Below, piece by piece: positions 48,650 to 58,700 of a DNA stretch of 64,000 nucleotides. A program made the position numbers and the translations under genes. A model generated the notes under the pieces. The model was given only the letters and a program-made list of their open reading frames with translations. It ran no database searches and had not been told where the DNA came from. Source of the stretch: Acidobacteriota bacterium. Lineage in GTDB: Bacteria; Acidobacteriota; Terriglobia; Acidiferrales; UBA7541. The first letter of the stretch is position 1. Each line of letters begins with the position of its first letter. The stretch spans positions 1 to 64,000 of the forward strand of contig JAJPIE010000028.1 in NCBI GenBank assembly GCA_021324935.1, written 5' to 3'.

Positions 48650-49921
48650 CTAACCGCGGACAATGTCGCGAAGGAGCTGTTCGACGCGAGCTTTCTCGCG
48701 GGCATACTCCTCGTCGGAAATCGTGCCGGCCTGTTTACGCAACTCCAGCCGAAATACCTCTTCCTTTAACGAGTCCAGGCTAGTGCTGACGGATTCCTTC
48801 ACGGACTCAACCGTGGCCGCCGCCTTCTTCGCTTTAGCGGCCTTTTTCGAGGAAGGAGCGGCTGGGACAACTTCCGCATCCCCGGAGGGAGCCATCACGA
48901 CCTGCTTGCGCGAAAGCAGAATCGCGCCGAGGGCGAACAAGGCGAACAGTCCGCCAACCAGCGGCCACTTCAGATCATCAATACGAGGCGGGGCAAGACT
49001 AACCTGCTGCCCCTGGCCTTCGTTTTCGGTGCGCGAGTTCCCTTCCTGCCCTTGCTGCTCGCTGGAACTATCCGCCGCCGCAGGTGACCCGATGCCAGAA
49101 AGGGAAACCGTAATCGCGCTTCTGGCAGCCAGCGGATCATGCAGGAAGACGTTCATACCCTGTTCCTGGCCGGCCGAAGTGATTCCCTCACCGGTGAGGG
49201 TGACGCCCGGTGGGGCAACAAGCAGCAAGCGCATGCCTCCGTAGGCGGCGGGAAGCTTCACCGTTGCGGAGTTATTGGGGTAGGGCAATTCGTAGGAGAG
49301 CCGGACGTTGGTCTCGCCGGGACGGAAGGCGTAGGCGATGGCGTAGCGGCCCTTGCCCTTGTCGATGGAGGCTTGCGGCACGTCCATGCCCATGGCAGCG
49401 CTGGTGGCGGTGACATTCCTCAATGCACCTTTATCCGGAATGTCGAAATCGAAATTGCCCTCGGTGCGAAAGAAGGCCGCCGGAGGCTGGGAATTATTTT
49501 TGACGTTGTACTCTTCGGCGCCAATTAGCTTGTCGCCTTGCGGCTGGAAGATGACCACATGCGAGTCGACCGTAATGGTCTTCGGATCCTTGGAGACGTT
49601 AAAGACTTCGACCTGAACATCGGGACGGCCCGGAGGAGCGAAGGTATTGAAGGCCACATCCTGAAAAGTGACGCGAATAAGCACGGGGACGGTGCCGATC
49701 GCGTCGTGCGTGGCCGTGAAATGGCCTTGCGCATCGCTTTTGACCGAGGCGAGAAGCGCCATGCCCCCCGTGGGGCTCAAGAGGTCGACGTCCGTGTTGG
49801 GAACGGGCTGACCGGTAGTGCGGTTGATCACCGTTCCTTGCAGGGTTCCGGCGAAGGAAACCGAGACAGCGAAGAGAAGTGTAAGGGCGGTGGAAAGAAG
49901 ACGCAGCCAGAAAACCTTCAT
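48650..49921 (-). CDS. Membrane protein with carboxypeptidase-regulatory-like domain, ccm-linked
   Basis: A 423-residue protein. Signal peptide (LLSTALTLLFAVSVSFAGT), a CarboxypepD_reg β-domain (residues 25-125, GTVINRTTGQPVPNTDVDLL), a second β-domain, a transmembrane segment (LVGGLFALFALGAILLS) and a C-terminal helical SHOCT-like tail (GTISDEEYAREKARVEQLL). It overlaps the stop of the CcmI-like gene by four bases, so it belongs to the ccm operon. In acidobacteria such proteins often sit with System I genes. Its role there is unknown. Confidence 0.7.
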   Translation of the reverse strand: MKVFWLRLLSTALTLLFAVSVSFAGTLQGTVINRTTGQPVPNTDVDLLSPTGGMALLASVKSDAQGHFTATHDAIGTVPVLIRVTFQDVAFNTFAPPGRPDVQVEVFNVSKDPKTITVDSHVVIFQPQGDKLIGAEEYNVKNNSQPPAAFFRTEGNFDFDIPDKGALRNVTATSAAMGMDVPQASIDKGKGRYAIAYAFRPGETNVRLSYELPYPNNSATVKLPAAYGGMRLLLVAPPGVTLTGEGITSAGQEQGMNVFLHDPLAARSAITVSLSGIGSPAAADSSSEQQGQEGNSRTENEGQGQQVSLAPPRIDDLKWPLVGGLFALFALGAILLSRKQVVMAPSGDAEVVPAAPSSKKAAKAKKAAATVESVKESVSTSLDSLKEEVFRLELRKQAGTISDEEYAREKARVEQLLRDIVRG

Positions 49922-50286
49922 CGAGCGCTCCGCTCCGCGGTGGCCGTTCGCTGGGGCCGTGGGCGGCGGATCTGGGAGTCGGTGACCTGCTCGATGTCCG
50001 CGAGAACGAGGGCGGCTTCATTCTCCAGGGCATTTTTCATGGTTTCATAGTCGCCTTCGGAATATTTGCCGGCGCGATGTTCGAACTTCAGGTCGCGCAG
50101 GTTGTCGTAAAGGGTATCACGCCGCTCGAGGAGTTGATCGAGTTTGGTCCGGTGTGGAGCAAGGTCGGAGGCGTCCGGCTGAATGTAGAAGACGAAAAGA
50201 AAGACGGTGGCGGCAAGGCCGAGGCAAGCGCCGAGGATGGCCCAGTCAGCGGGAGCAGCGAGCATTAGTAGGGAGAGGGGGAGCAT
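49918..50286 (-). CDS. CcmI-like small membrane protein
   Basis: A 122-residue protein with one or two hydrophobic segments (DWAILGACLGLAATVFLFVF) and a helical tail (LYDNLRDLKFEHRAGKYSEG, then a second helix). CcmI proteins carry an N-terminal membrane part and a helical loop that helps hold apocytochrome. This one lacks the TPR domain. It lies between ccmH and the CarboxypepD gene with 4-5 bp spacing. Confidence 0.6.
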   Translation of the reverse strand: MLPLSLLMLAAPADWAILGACLGLAATVFLFVFYIQPDASDLAPHRTKLDQLLERRDTLYDNLRDLKFEHRAGKYSEGDYETMKNALENEAALVLADIEQVTDSQIRRPRPQRTATAERSAR

Positions 50287-50290
50287 CGAA

Positions 50291-50791
50291 TTAATCCTCG
50301 GTTTCGCGGTCCGCTTGAGCGCGGGCGCGTTCCATGGCGTCGGAAGGAGCGGCTGGACTCGCGGGAGCGGCGGAAGGCGGCCGCACGGCCCATTTTCGGA
50401 CGATGAAAATCACAATGGCGAAGCCGACAATGGAATAGACCACGGGCATTAGCCAGGCCACCAGGCCAAAACCTTTTTTCGGGGGTTCCATGTAGACGCC
50501 AGGGCCGTATTCGGCGACGAAAGCGTCGATAATCTGCTGTTCGGTTTCACCCTTGGCGAGGTGCTGGTCGACCTCGCGGAGCATGGCCTTGGCCGTGTCG
50601 CACGGGCCGGAAAAAGAGCCGCCCGGATGCGCACACAAGCCGGCGCTCATGTCGCAGCCGCGACACTGACACTTGAGGTGCGTGCCAATTTCTTTGGCGC
50701 GCTGCGAGTAGCCAACTTGGGCAATGACCAAGGGACTTGCAGCCAACGCCAGCAGCGCGATAGCTGCCGCGATGCGTTTCGCGTTAGTCAT
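50291..50791 (-). CDS. ccmH: CcmH-type apocytochrome thioreductase with atypical motif
   Basis: A 166-residue protein with signal peptide (AAAIALLALAASPLVIA), a small three-helix domain carrying LKCQCRGCDMSAGLC, and a transmembrane segment (VVYSIVGFAIVIFIVRKW). Classical CcmH/CcmL has an LRC-x2-C motif. Here the spacing is C-x-C-x2-C with further Cys. It should reduce the CxxCH cysteines of apocytochromes. The ATG at 50791 overlaps the ccmF stop, so the two are coupled. Confidence 0.85.
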   Translation of the reverse strand: MTNAKRIAAAIALLALAASPLVIAQVGYSQRAKEIGTHLKCQCRGCDMSAGLCAHPGGSFSGPCDTAKAMLREVDQHLAKGETEQQIIDAFVAEYGPGVYMEPPKKGFGLVAWLMPVVYSIVGFAIVIFIVRKWAVRPPSAAPASPAAPSDAMERARAQADRETED

Positions 50792-52844
50792 GGCCCTCAC
50801 GCAGAGTAACTCCCGGGGTCAAAGCCTGGGCGACCGTAGAAGTGGAAGTTTCGGGGACCGTGGCGACGCCCAGCGCGGCGCGTCGATTGGGCATCAAGGC
50901 CAGCAGCGTGCCCATGACAATCCAAACGCCGCCCAGCCATATCCATTTCACAAGCGGGTTCAGGAAAGCATGGATCACCGGGACGTTGGCCTCCGGATCC
51001 ATGCCGGCATAAACAACGTACAGGTCGTCTTGCAGGGTGGAATAGATGGCCACCATGGTGCCAGCGGCTTGTTCGGTGCCCTGGAACTGGCGCTTCTCCG
51101 GGTAGAGCATCATCAATTGTTTATTGTCCTTCAGGACTTCGACGATCATGCGCTGCGCCGTGTAGTTCTTTTCGGCTTTGGTGTCCGCGCTTTGCAAGAC
51201 CAGCGTGTACGGGCCAAGCTTCATCGAGTCGCCGATGTTCATGGCTTTTTGCGCTTCGCTGTTGAAAGCGGCGCCGGCCAGGCCGATGAACACCAGCACC
51301 ATGCCGAAGTGCACAACGTAACCACCGTAACGCCGCGTGTTGCGCATGGAAAGCTCGTGCGCGGACATCATCATGCTCATGCCGGTGCGCGCTTTGATGA
51401 CCTTGGCGCCGCGGTAGAACTCTTCGACGATGGTCCAGAATACGAAGCAGCAGAGGAACAGGCACAACAAGGAGGCGCCATTGCGATAGCCGAGGAAGAA
51501 TGCCCCCACCGCACCAAGCAAGCCGACGATGAGCGGCCAACCGAAGTTGCGCTTCAGGCTGTCCGCGGAAGTCTTGCGCCAGGCGAGCAGCGGGCCGACA
51601 CCGGTTAGAAACAAGATGGCGAGGCCGATGGGAATCATGATCTTGTTGAAGAAGGGAGCGCCAACGCTGATGCGGTTATTGGTGAACCATTCCGAGAACA
51701 CCGGGAAGAGCGTGCCGGAAAGTACTGCGATGCAGGCGATGAGGAAAAGCAGATTGTTAAAGAGGAAACTCGATTCGCGGGAAACCATGGAGTCGAGCAT
51801 GTTTTCGCTCTTCAAGTAGTCGCGGTTCTTAACGTAGGCGGCGAAGCAGACAAAGAGTGTGATGCCAAGGAAGGCGACAAACCACGGCCCGATGTGCGAA
51901 TTGGCGAAGGCGTGCACGGAACTGACCACGCCGCTGCGCGTGAGGAAGGTGCCGAGGATGCAGAGCAGGAAGGTGCAGAAGACCAGCCAAACGTTCCAGA
52001 CCTTCATCATGCCGCGCTTTTCCTGCATCATCACGGAATGAAGGAAAGCGGTACCGGTAAGCCACGGAAGCAACGAAGCGTTTTCGACCGGGTCCCAGCC
52101 CCAATAACCGCCCCAGCCGAGCACGGCATAGGCCCAATGCGCGCCAAGCAGAATGCCGAGCGATTGGAAGCACCAGGCCACCATGGTCCATTTGCGCGTC
52201 AGGTGAATCCACTTTTCACCGGGGTAGCGGGCCAACAGCGCGGCCAGCGCGAAGGCAAACGGAATGGTGAAACCCGTGTAGCCGGAATAGAGGTTCGGCG
52301 GATGAATGACCATTTCCGGATATTGCAGGAGTGGGTTTAGGCCGTTGCCATCCATGCGGGTGAAGGGTTCCAGAACTCCGTTGGCATTCACGATGGCGAG
52401 CGTCTTGAAGGGATTTTCGACGAAATTATTCAGCGTAAGGAAGAAGATCTGCACGCCGGCGAGGATCACGCCGACATAGGGCATCAGTTCGCCGTTTTTA
52501 TTGCGGTACACGATCAGGACGGAAATGATGTAGACGGAAAGGAGGAAGCTCCAGAACAGGAGCGAGCCTTCCTGGCCCGACCAGAGTGCCGCGACTTTAT
52601 AAAAAGCGGAGAGATCGCGGTTGCTATGCGAAACGACGTAGGCCTGGGAGAAGTTGTCGGTGAAAAGCAGATATTCGACGGCAAAGGTGGCAATGAAGAT
52701 GAGGACGCAAGTGGCGATGCCGGCCTGGCGGGTGCTTTTTACCAGCAACGGATGGCGGGTTTTGATGGCGGCGATTCCGCCGATGAAAGCGTAGACTGCG
52801 CAGACAAACGCGAGCAGAAGTGTAAAGGAACCGAATACATCCAT
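50784..52844 (-). CDS. ccmF: CcmF, heme lyase subunit
   Basis: A 686-residue protein with about 15 transmembrane segments. The WWD-type motif WGGYWGWDPVENASLLPWL carries heme-binding character, and histidines in PEMVIHPPNLYSGYTGF and AFLHSVMMQ fit heme ligands. CcmF attaches heme to apocytochrome c. It overlaps ccmH by eight bases and starts 40 bp after ccmE. Confidence 0.94.
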   Translation of the reverse strand: MDVFGSFTLLLAFVCAVYAFIGGIAAIKTRHPLLVKSTRQAGIATCVLIFIATFAVEYLLFTDNFSQAYVVSHSNRDLSAFYKVAALWSGQEGSLLFWSFLLSVYIISVLIVYRNKNGELMPYVGVILAGVQIFFLTLNNFVENPFKTLAIVNANGVLEPFTRMDGNGLNPLLQYPEMVIHPPNLYSGYTGFTIPFAFALAALLARYPGEKWIHLTRKWTMVAWCFQSLGILLGAHWAYAVLGWGGYWGWDPVENASLLPWLTGTAFLHSVMMQEKRGMMKVWNVWLVFCTFLLCILGTFLTRSGVVSSVHAFANSHIGPWFVAFLGITLFVCFAAYVKNRDYLKSENMLDSMVSRESSFLFNNLLFLIACIAVLSGTLFPVFSEWFTNNRISVGAPFFNKIMIPIGLAILFLTGVGPLLAWRKTSADSLKRNFGWPLIVGLLGAVGAFFLGYRNGASLLCLFLCCFVFWTIVEEFYRGAKVIKARTGMSMMMSAHELSMRNTRRYGGYVVHFGMVLVFIGLAGAAFNSEAQKAMNIGDSMKLGPYTLVLQSADTKAEKNYTAQRMIVEVLKDNKQLMMLYPEKRQFQGTEQAAGTMVAIYSTLQDDLYVVYAGMDPEANVPVIHAFLNPLVKWIWLGGVWIVMGTLLALMPNRRAALGVATVPETSTSTVAQALTPGVTLREGHD

Positions 52845-52883
52845 AATGCTTCCGCCTCTCCCCTTAGGTTTTTAACTGGCGCG

Positions 52884-53321
52884 TCACATGCTGCTTTGCT
52901 GGGTGGCGCCGGAAGGAGTCGGCTTGTCTCCGCCGGGAGCCGCTTCGTATTTGGATGCGCACTTGGCCTGAACGTGCTCGGCGACGAAACGTCCATCCGG
53001 GCCGGGGCGGCCTTCGACAAGAGCCTGAGACTTGCCAACGAACGTATCTGGAAGCGGATCACTGCCCACATAGGAAACCGGAAGGGTTTTTCCCTGCTCT
53101 TCGAGAGTAAAGTCCACACGACCCGAGGAATGCTTGATGCTGCCGTCCACAACCGTGCCGGCCAGGCGCATGCGATGCGCGCGGTCCAAGGCGTTCAGGG
53201 TCTGGTACTCGGCGATCGTGTGGTAATAGGTTTTGCTCTCGCCGTAGCCCAGCCAGGCAAGAAATGACATGGCAACGACGATGACCCCTATGCCGACGCC
53301 GAACTTAGCCCGATTTTGCAC
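52884..53321 (-). CDS. ccmE: CcmE heme chaperone, Cys-type (CxxxY)
   Basis: A 145-residue protein with one N-terminal anchor (FGVGIGVIVVAMSFLAWLGY), the OB-fold β-domain (LAGTVVDGSIKHSSGRVDFT, LPVSYVGSDPLPDTFVGKSQ) and the heme-binding tail VQAKCASKYEA. In Escherichia coli the ligand is a His in the HxxxY motif. Here it is Cys in CxxxY, the form known from Desulfovibrio and some other bacteria. It is first in the ccm operon. Confidence 0.93.
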   Translation of the reverse strand: MQNRAKFGVGIGVIVVAMSFLAWLGYGESKTYYHTIAEYQTLNALDRAHRMRLAGTVVDGSIKHSSGRVDFTLEEQGKTLPVSYVGSDPLPDTFVGKSQALVEGRPGPDGRFVAEHVQAKCASKYEAAPGGDKPTPSGATQQSSM

Positions 53322-53439
53322 AAAGCACCTCTAAAGCAGCGGTCCCAAAGGACATCTTAGCACTGCGAAGATTGAACATGCCATCCATAGTTTCGGTTGA
53401 GTCATCACGGTTCTCAGTGATGGAAGTCACAAGGCTATG

Positions 53440-54018
53440 TCAGGCGCCGTGAGCAGCAAGCGCCGGGAGGGCCGCGCGAAAGGCTGCAATTTCATTGTCT
53501 TGACGGCATTGGCTGAGCGGGGCGGAATGCAAAGGGGCATAGAACACCGGGCAGCCGAGAGCGGATTCCGAGAGTTGCGGCAAGAACGACTGAAACTCCG
53601 GCGAAAGGAGCAGCACACGCTTGGGCTTGAGGGAACGCCGGATGCGGGCAATGGCGCTGGGGAGATGGCGCTCGAGGAGTTCCGGCGTAGCTGCCGGATG
53701 TTCCACGGGGCATTCCAGGGCGGCGGCGAAAATCAAGCCGCGCTTCTGGAATTCTGCAAGCACTTCTTCCGCGGGCCTCCCTTCTGGAGGGAGTTCCAAT
53801 GCGGAGAGAATACTGCCGGCGATACCGGAGAATCGGGTTTCCGGGCTGTAGAGAAATTCAGCGTCGGAGTTCGGGGCTTCGGCTGCAAGCAGAAGCGCTT
53901 GGACGTGGATGGGACGAAAACGCGTGGCCCATTCCAGGCGCTGGAGGCGGCGCTCGATGTGGCCTGCCGAGGCGAGTTGGCCGCAGCCGTCACACGGAAG
54001 AATGGTGGGAATGGCCAT
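53440..54018 (-). CDS. Hypothetical protein with N-terminal Cys pair
   Basis: A 192-residue protein from ATG 54018. An upstream in-frame extension to 54138 is not supported. CDGCGQLASAGHIERR near the start could bind zinc. The body is α/β with PKRVLLLSPEFQSFLPQL, a pattern also seen in uracil-DNA-glycosylase-like folds, but I see no catalytic motif. It lies alone between ccmE and the [2Fe-2S]-type gene. Confidence 0.5.
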   Translation of the reverse strand: MAIPTILPCDGCGQLASAGHIERRLQRLEWATRFRPIHVQALLLAAEAPNSDAEFLYSPETRFSGIAGSILSALELPPEGRPAEEVLAEFQKRGLIFAAALECPVEHPAATPELLERHLPSAIARIRRSLKPKRVLLLSPEFQSFLPQLSESALGCPVFYAPLHSAPLSQCRQDNEIAAFRAALPALAAHGA

Positions 54019-54272
54019 AAACAAAATGGTAGAGCATGCGCCAGCGCGAGGCAATGGACACGAGGTACAGCTCAAGTACAGGGATGTGCGGTTGCGTAGC
54101 CGGGATGGTAAAGGGGTAATACTGCCGCGCAACCGCACCTTTGATTAGGCGATATCAACCCGAAAACGCGGGGAAAGTTGCAGCCAGGCTTGCATCGGGT
54201 AACGACGCTATTCTGGTAAGAAAATGCAACAGTCACGATTGCCTGTTGGAAGCCGGCGCTAGCCGGCACTGG

Positions 54273-54594
54273 CTACTTTGTAACCGCCGCGGCGTCGGAG
54301 GGCAGCTTGGAGCGAAGACACCACTTGAGTTCCTGGCTCATCTCCGTGATTTCCATGCCGGGCATCACGATAAATTTGCAGGAGAGCATTTCCCGCGGCT
54401 CGTCGTCATCTGGCAACTGACAAGTCACGCGGCAGTATTGGCAGTCCTGATTCCAGCAGAATCGCCCGTAGGGAATGGTTTCCGGGGATGAATTGAAAGC
54501 AGCGGAGCAGCGAATTGCGCTCAGGCACCTGAAATTTCTTGCCGAAGATGGAGATTTCGACGAGTTTTTCGTAGGGGCGGAATGGTTCCGACAT
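54273..54594 (-). pseudogene. [2Fe-2S]-type protein gene with a one-base frameshift
   Basis: ATG 54594 encodes EKLVEISIFGKKFQVPERNS and LLRCFQFI, then the frame ends early. A +1 shift at TTCATCCCCGGA (near 54484-54494) lets it continue as PETIPYGRFCWNQDCQYCRV and LSCKFIVMPGMEITEMSQEL to TAG 54275-54273. The joined protein of about 106 residues has the Cys pattern of ferredoxin-like [2Fe-2S] proteins (C of LLRC, C-x4-C-x2-C, C of LSC). The run CCCC may be a true mutation, a sequencing error or a programmed +1 site. Confidence 0.6.
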
Positions 54595-54743
54595 GATCAA
54601 CGTGTCCTTTGTTGACAACATGCAACGCAGCTCAGAATCCCCCGAGCGGGTGGTGGTAGCGGTGCAACCTCAGATTAGTGTGAGGAATGGCAGGGGACAA
54701 TGAAGGGATGCAGACCGCGTAGCGAATCGGGCAACGGGAGGGA

Positions 54744-55724
54744 CTAGGCGCCGAGGTCGAAATATTGGCACATGTGGCGGAACTTTTGATAGCGGGAATC
54801 GAGCAAGTCGCGGCGAGACTGGTTGGAAAGCACGAGGAGTTGGCGTTCCAGGACGTCGCCGAGGATTTTGGCGGCGCCTTCGTGGTCGCTATGGGCGCCA
54901 CCGTCGGGCTCGGGAATGATTTCGTCGATGATGCCGAGTTCCTTAAGGTCGGAAGACATAATCTTCATGGCGATGGCGGCGGTTTCCGCCTTGGTGGAAT
55001 CGCGCCAGATGATTGAGGCGCAGCCTTCGGGCGAGATCACGGAGTAAAAACCGTTCTCCAGGATGTTGACGCGATCGCCGACGGCGATGGCCAGCGCGCC
55101 GCCGGAACCTCCTTCGCCGGTAACCGTAACTACGATGGGAACGGGCAACCGCGCCATTTCGCGCAAGTTGCGCGCGATGGCTTCGCCCTGGCCGCGTTCT
55201 TCGGCGTCGAGGCCCGGATAAGCTCCGGGCGTATCAATGAAGGTGAGAATGGGGCGGTCGAATTTCGCGGCGAGCTGCATGATGCGCAGCGCCTTGCGAT
55301 AGCCCTCGGGCTTGGGCTGCCCGAAATTGCGGACCACGCGCTGCTTGGTGTCTCTTCCCTTCTGGTGGCCGATCACGGCCACGGGTCGCCCGCGGAATTT
55401 GCCGAGGCCGGTGATCAGCGCTTTGTCATCGCCAAAACCGCGGTCGCCGTGAAGTTCCACGAAATCCGTGAACATCAGGTTGATCCAGTCCGATGTATAC
55501 GGACGCTGCGGATGACGCGCGATTTGCGCGCGCTGCCAGGGGCCCAGGTGGGTATAGAATTCGCGCCGCAGCTCGAGCACTTCCCTTTTCAGACGCTCGA
55601 CTTCGGCTTCGTTCTCCTGGGTGGACGCTAGGCGACGGAGTTCCTCGACGTCGCGCTCGAGGCGCTCGATTTCGCGCTGGCGGTCGAGTGTGGAGGTCGC
55701 TTTCCTATCTTTTGCCGCACACAT
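54744..55724 (-). CDS. accA: Acetyl-CoA carboxylase carboxyltransferase subunit alpha
   Basis: A 326-residue AccA with a coiled N-terminus (EIERLERDVEELRRLASTQE) and the transferase core: FGDDKALITGLGKFRGRPVA, the conserved TFIDTPGAYPG, and GEGGSGGALAIAVGDRVNIL (oxyanion and acyl-CoA pocket). With AccD it moves CO2 from biotin to acetyl-CoA in fatty acid synthesis. Its ATG overlaps the dnaE stop by one base (TAATG), so it is coupled to dnaE. Confidence 0.95.
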   Translation of the reverse strand: MCAAKDRKATSTLDRQREIERLERDVEELRRLASTQENEAEVERLKREVLELRREFYTHLGPWQRAQIARHPQRPYTSDWINLMFTDFVELHGDRGFGDDKALITGLGKFRGRPVAVIGHQKGRDTKQRVVRNFGQPKPEGYRKALRIMQLAAKFDRPILTFIDTPGAYPGLDAEERGQGEAIARNLREMARLPVPIVVTVTGEGGSGGALAIAVGDRVNILENGFYSVISPEGCASIIWRDSTKAETAAIAMKIMSSDLKELGIIDEIIPEPDGGAHSDHEGAAKILGDVLERQLLVLSNQSRRDLLDSRYQKFRHMCQYFDLGA

Positions 55725-58700
55725 TACGCAACCCTCTGATTGGCTGGCTGTCCACAGATGCGACGCACGGCTTCCTCGAGCTCGGGCTTCACCCGGACGC
55801 GTTTCTGAGACTGCAGCGAAGCCACGGAACCTTCGGGGGAGAGCAGCTCAAACACTACCCTAGTCGGGCCCGGCGCGCTCGCAAATAAATTTTCCAGTTG
55901 GTCCAGCGTTTCATCGCGCACAAGGCGCATGTCTAGCCGGACGAGGAATTCCGCGGGTCCGCCGCGTTCGGCGATTTCTTCCAGCCGGCGGGCTTCCTGC
56001 AGGGAGAGGCGCGTTCCGGCTTCTTCGATCTGAACGCGAACTTTAAGCAACAGAGGGGTGCCCGGCTTCAGGATCTGCTCCAGCCGCGCAAAGCATTCCG
56101 GAAAGGCCAGGAGTTCCTGAACGCCGGTCATGTCTTGCAATGTGAAGATTGCCCAGCGCGCGCCTTTTTTGGAGCGCATCGGGCGGCTGCCGACAATGAG
56201 CCCGGCGACGGTGATTTCCTTGCCGTTGCGCTGGCCTTCGACTTCGTCGAGGGAAAGCGCGCCCATATCTTTCAGACGCGAGGCATATTTCTCGAGTGGA
56301 TGGCCGGAAACGTAAAAGCCGAGCATCGCGTACTCGCTGGCAAGGCGCTCCTCTTCGCTCCAAAGTGGAGCTTCGCGCAGTTCGAAATGGACTTTTGGTT
56401 CGGCGGTGGCGCCGCCGAAGAAAAGTCCGTGCTGGCCGGATTCCTTGGCGCGTGCAGCGCGCTGGATGGCGTTGATGGCGTCATCCACCGAAGCAAGCAT
56501 GGCTTCGCGGGGGCCGAGCGAATCCATGGCGCCGGACTTGATGAGGCTTTCGAAGACGCGCTTGTTGAGGAAGCGCGATTCGATGCGTTCGCAGAAATCG
56601 TAGAGGGACTTGAACGCGCCCCCGCTGAGGCGCGATTCGCGGATGGCTTTGGCGGTGTTTTCCCCCACGTTTTTGATGGCGGCCATGCCAAAGCGGATGG
56701 AATCGCCAACCGGGGTGAAGTACAGATCGCTTTCGTTCACGTCGGGCGGAAGAATCGAGATGCCCATGCCGCGGGCTTCGTTGATGTACTTCACCTGCTT
56801 TTCCGCGTTGCCGGTTTCCGAGGTGAGCAAGGCGGCCATGAATTCGACCGGGTAATGCGCTTTCAGATAGGCCGTCTGATAGGCCAACAGAGCGTAGGCG
56901 CAGGAATGCGACTTGTTGAAACCGTAACCGGCGAATTCTTCCATCAAGTCGAAGATGCGGATGGCTTTCTTTTCGTTGATCTTGTTCTTTTCGCAGCCGG
57001 CCAGGAACTTGGCGCGCTGCGCGGCCATCTCTTCTTTTTTCTTCTTGCCCATGGCCCGGCGGAGGATGTCGGCTTCGCCAAGCGAGAAGCTGGCCAGCAG
57101 GTTGGCGATCTGCATCACCTGTTCCTGGTAGAGGATGACGCCGTAGGTCTCTTCGAGAATGTCCTTGAGCTGCGGGAGTTCGTAGGCGACTTTTGTTTTG
57201 CCGTGCTTGCGGTTGATGAAGTCGTCGATCATGCCGCCCTGAATGGGGCCCGGGCGGTAGAGAGCGTTGAGCGCGGTGAGGTCCTCGATGCGCGTGGGCT
57301 GATAACGGCGCAGAATGTCGCGCATGCCGTGCGATTCAAACTGGAAGATAGCGGTGGTGTCGCCGCGGGAGAAAAGTTTGTAGGTGGCTTCGTCGTCAAG
57401 CGAGAGGTTATCCAGATCGATCGCGACGCCGCGATTCTGCTGCACCATTTTTACGGCGTCGTGGAGCACGGTGAGCGTGGTAAGGCCGAGAAAGTCCATC
57501 TTGAGCAGGCCGATGCGCTCGAGAGCCGTCATATCGTACTGCGTGGTGATTTCGTCGCGATTGGTCTTGTAGACCGGGACAAGTTCGGTAAGCGGCTGCG
57601 GGGAGATGACCACGCCGGCGGCGTGGGTGGAGGCGTGGCGCGCCAGGCCTTCGAGGCGCAGCGCGACGGCCATCAGATCCTTGAGCTTCTCGTCGCTAGC
57701 CACCGCGGACTTGAGTTGCGGCGCCTCCTCCAAGGCCGTTTCCAGGTCGATGCCGAGGGTTTGCGGAATGAGCTTGGCCAAGCGATCGGCTTCCGTGTAA
57801 GGAATATCCATCGCGCGGCCGACGTCTTTCACCGCGGCTTTGGCGGCCATGGTGCCGAAGGTGATGATCTGCGCGACGTTTTCCCGGCCGTATTTGCGGG
57901 TGACGTATTCGATCAACTCGCCGCGGCGGCGCATGCAGAAGTCGATATCAATATCGGGCATCGAGACGCGCTCGGGATTCAGGAATCGCTCGAAGAGCAG
58001 ATTGTATTGCAGCTGATCCACGTCCGTGATGCGCAGCGCGTAACTGACCAGGCTGCCGGCGGCCGACCCGCGGCCGGGGCCGACGGGAACTTCCTGCGCG
58101 CGGGCGTAATGAATGAAATCCCAAACGATCAGGAAGTAGCCTTCATAGTGCATCTTCTTGATCATCTCGATTTCAGACGTCAGGCGGCGCTCGTATTCCG
58201 CCAACGGATGGCGCAGCAAGCCTTGTTGCGCCAGGCGCTCAAGATACGGCACGCGCTTGACAAATCCTTCGCGGGTGACCTTTTCGAAGTAGCTGCCCGG
58301 CGTGTGTCCTTCAGGAACCTTGAATTCCGGGAGCGCATTGGGGATGCGCTCGATTTTGACGTTGCACCGCGCGGCGATATCCACCGTGCGACTGAGCGCG
58401 TCGGGAAGTTCGCGGAAGACCTTGGCCATCTCCTCGGCGGTCTTAAAATAAAACTGGTCGGTGGCGAACTTCATGCGGTTCGGTTCGCTCATGGTCTTGC
58501 CGGTCTGGATGCAGAGCAGGACTTCCTGGGCGTGTGCGTCGGTGTGATGGAGATAGTGGCAGTCGTTGGTGGCGACCAGCGGGATGCCGGTCTCTTTGGA
58601 AAGGCGGACGAGATCATTATTGACGCGCTGCTCGATCGGCAGGCCCTGGTCCTGAATCTCGAGGAAGAAGTTCCCTTTTCCGAAGATGTCGCGCAACTTG

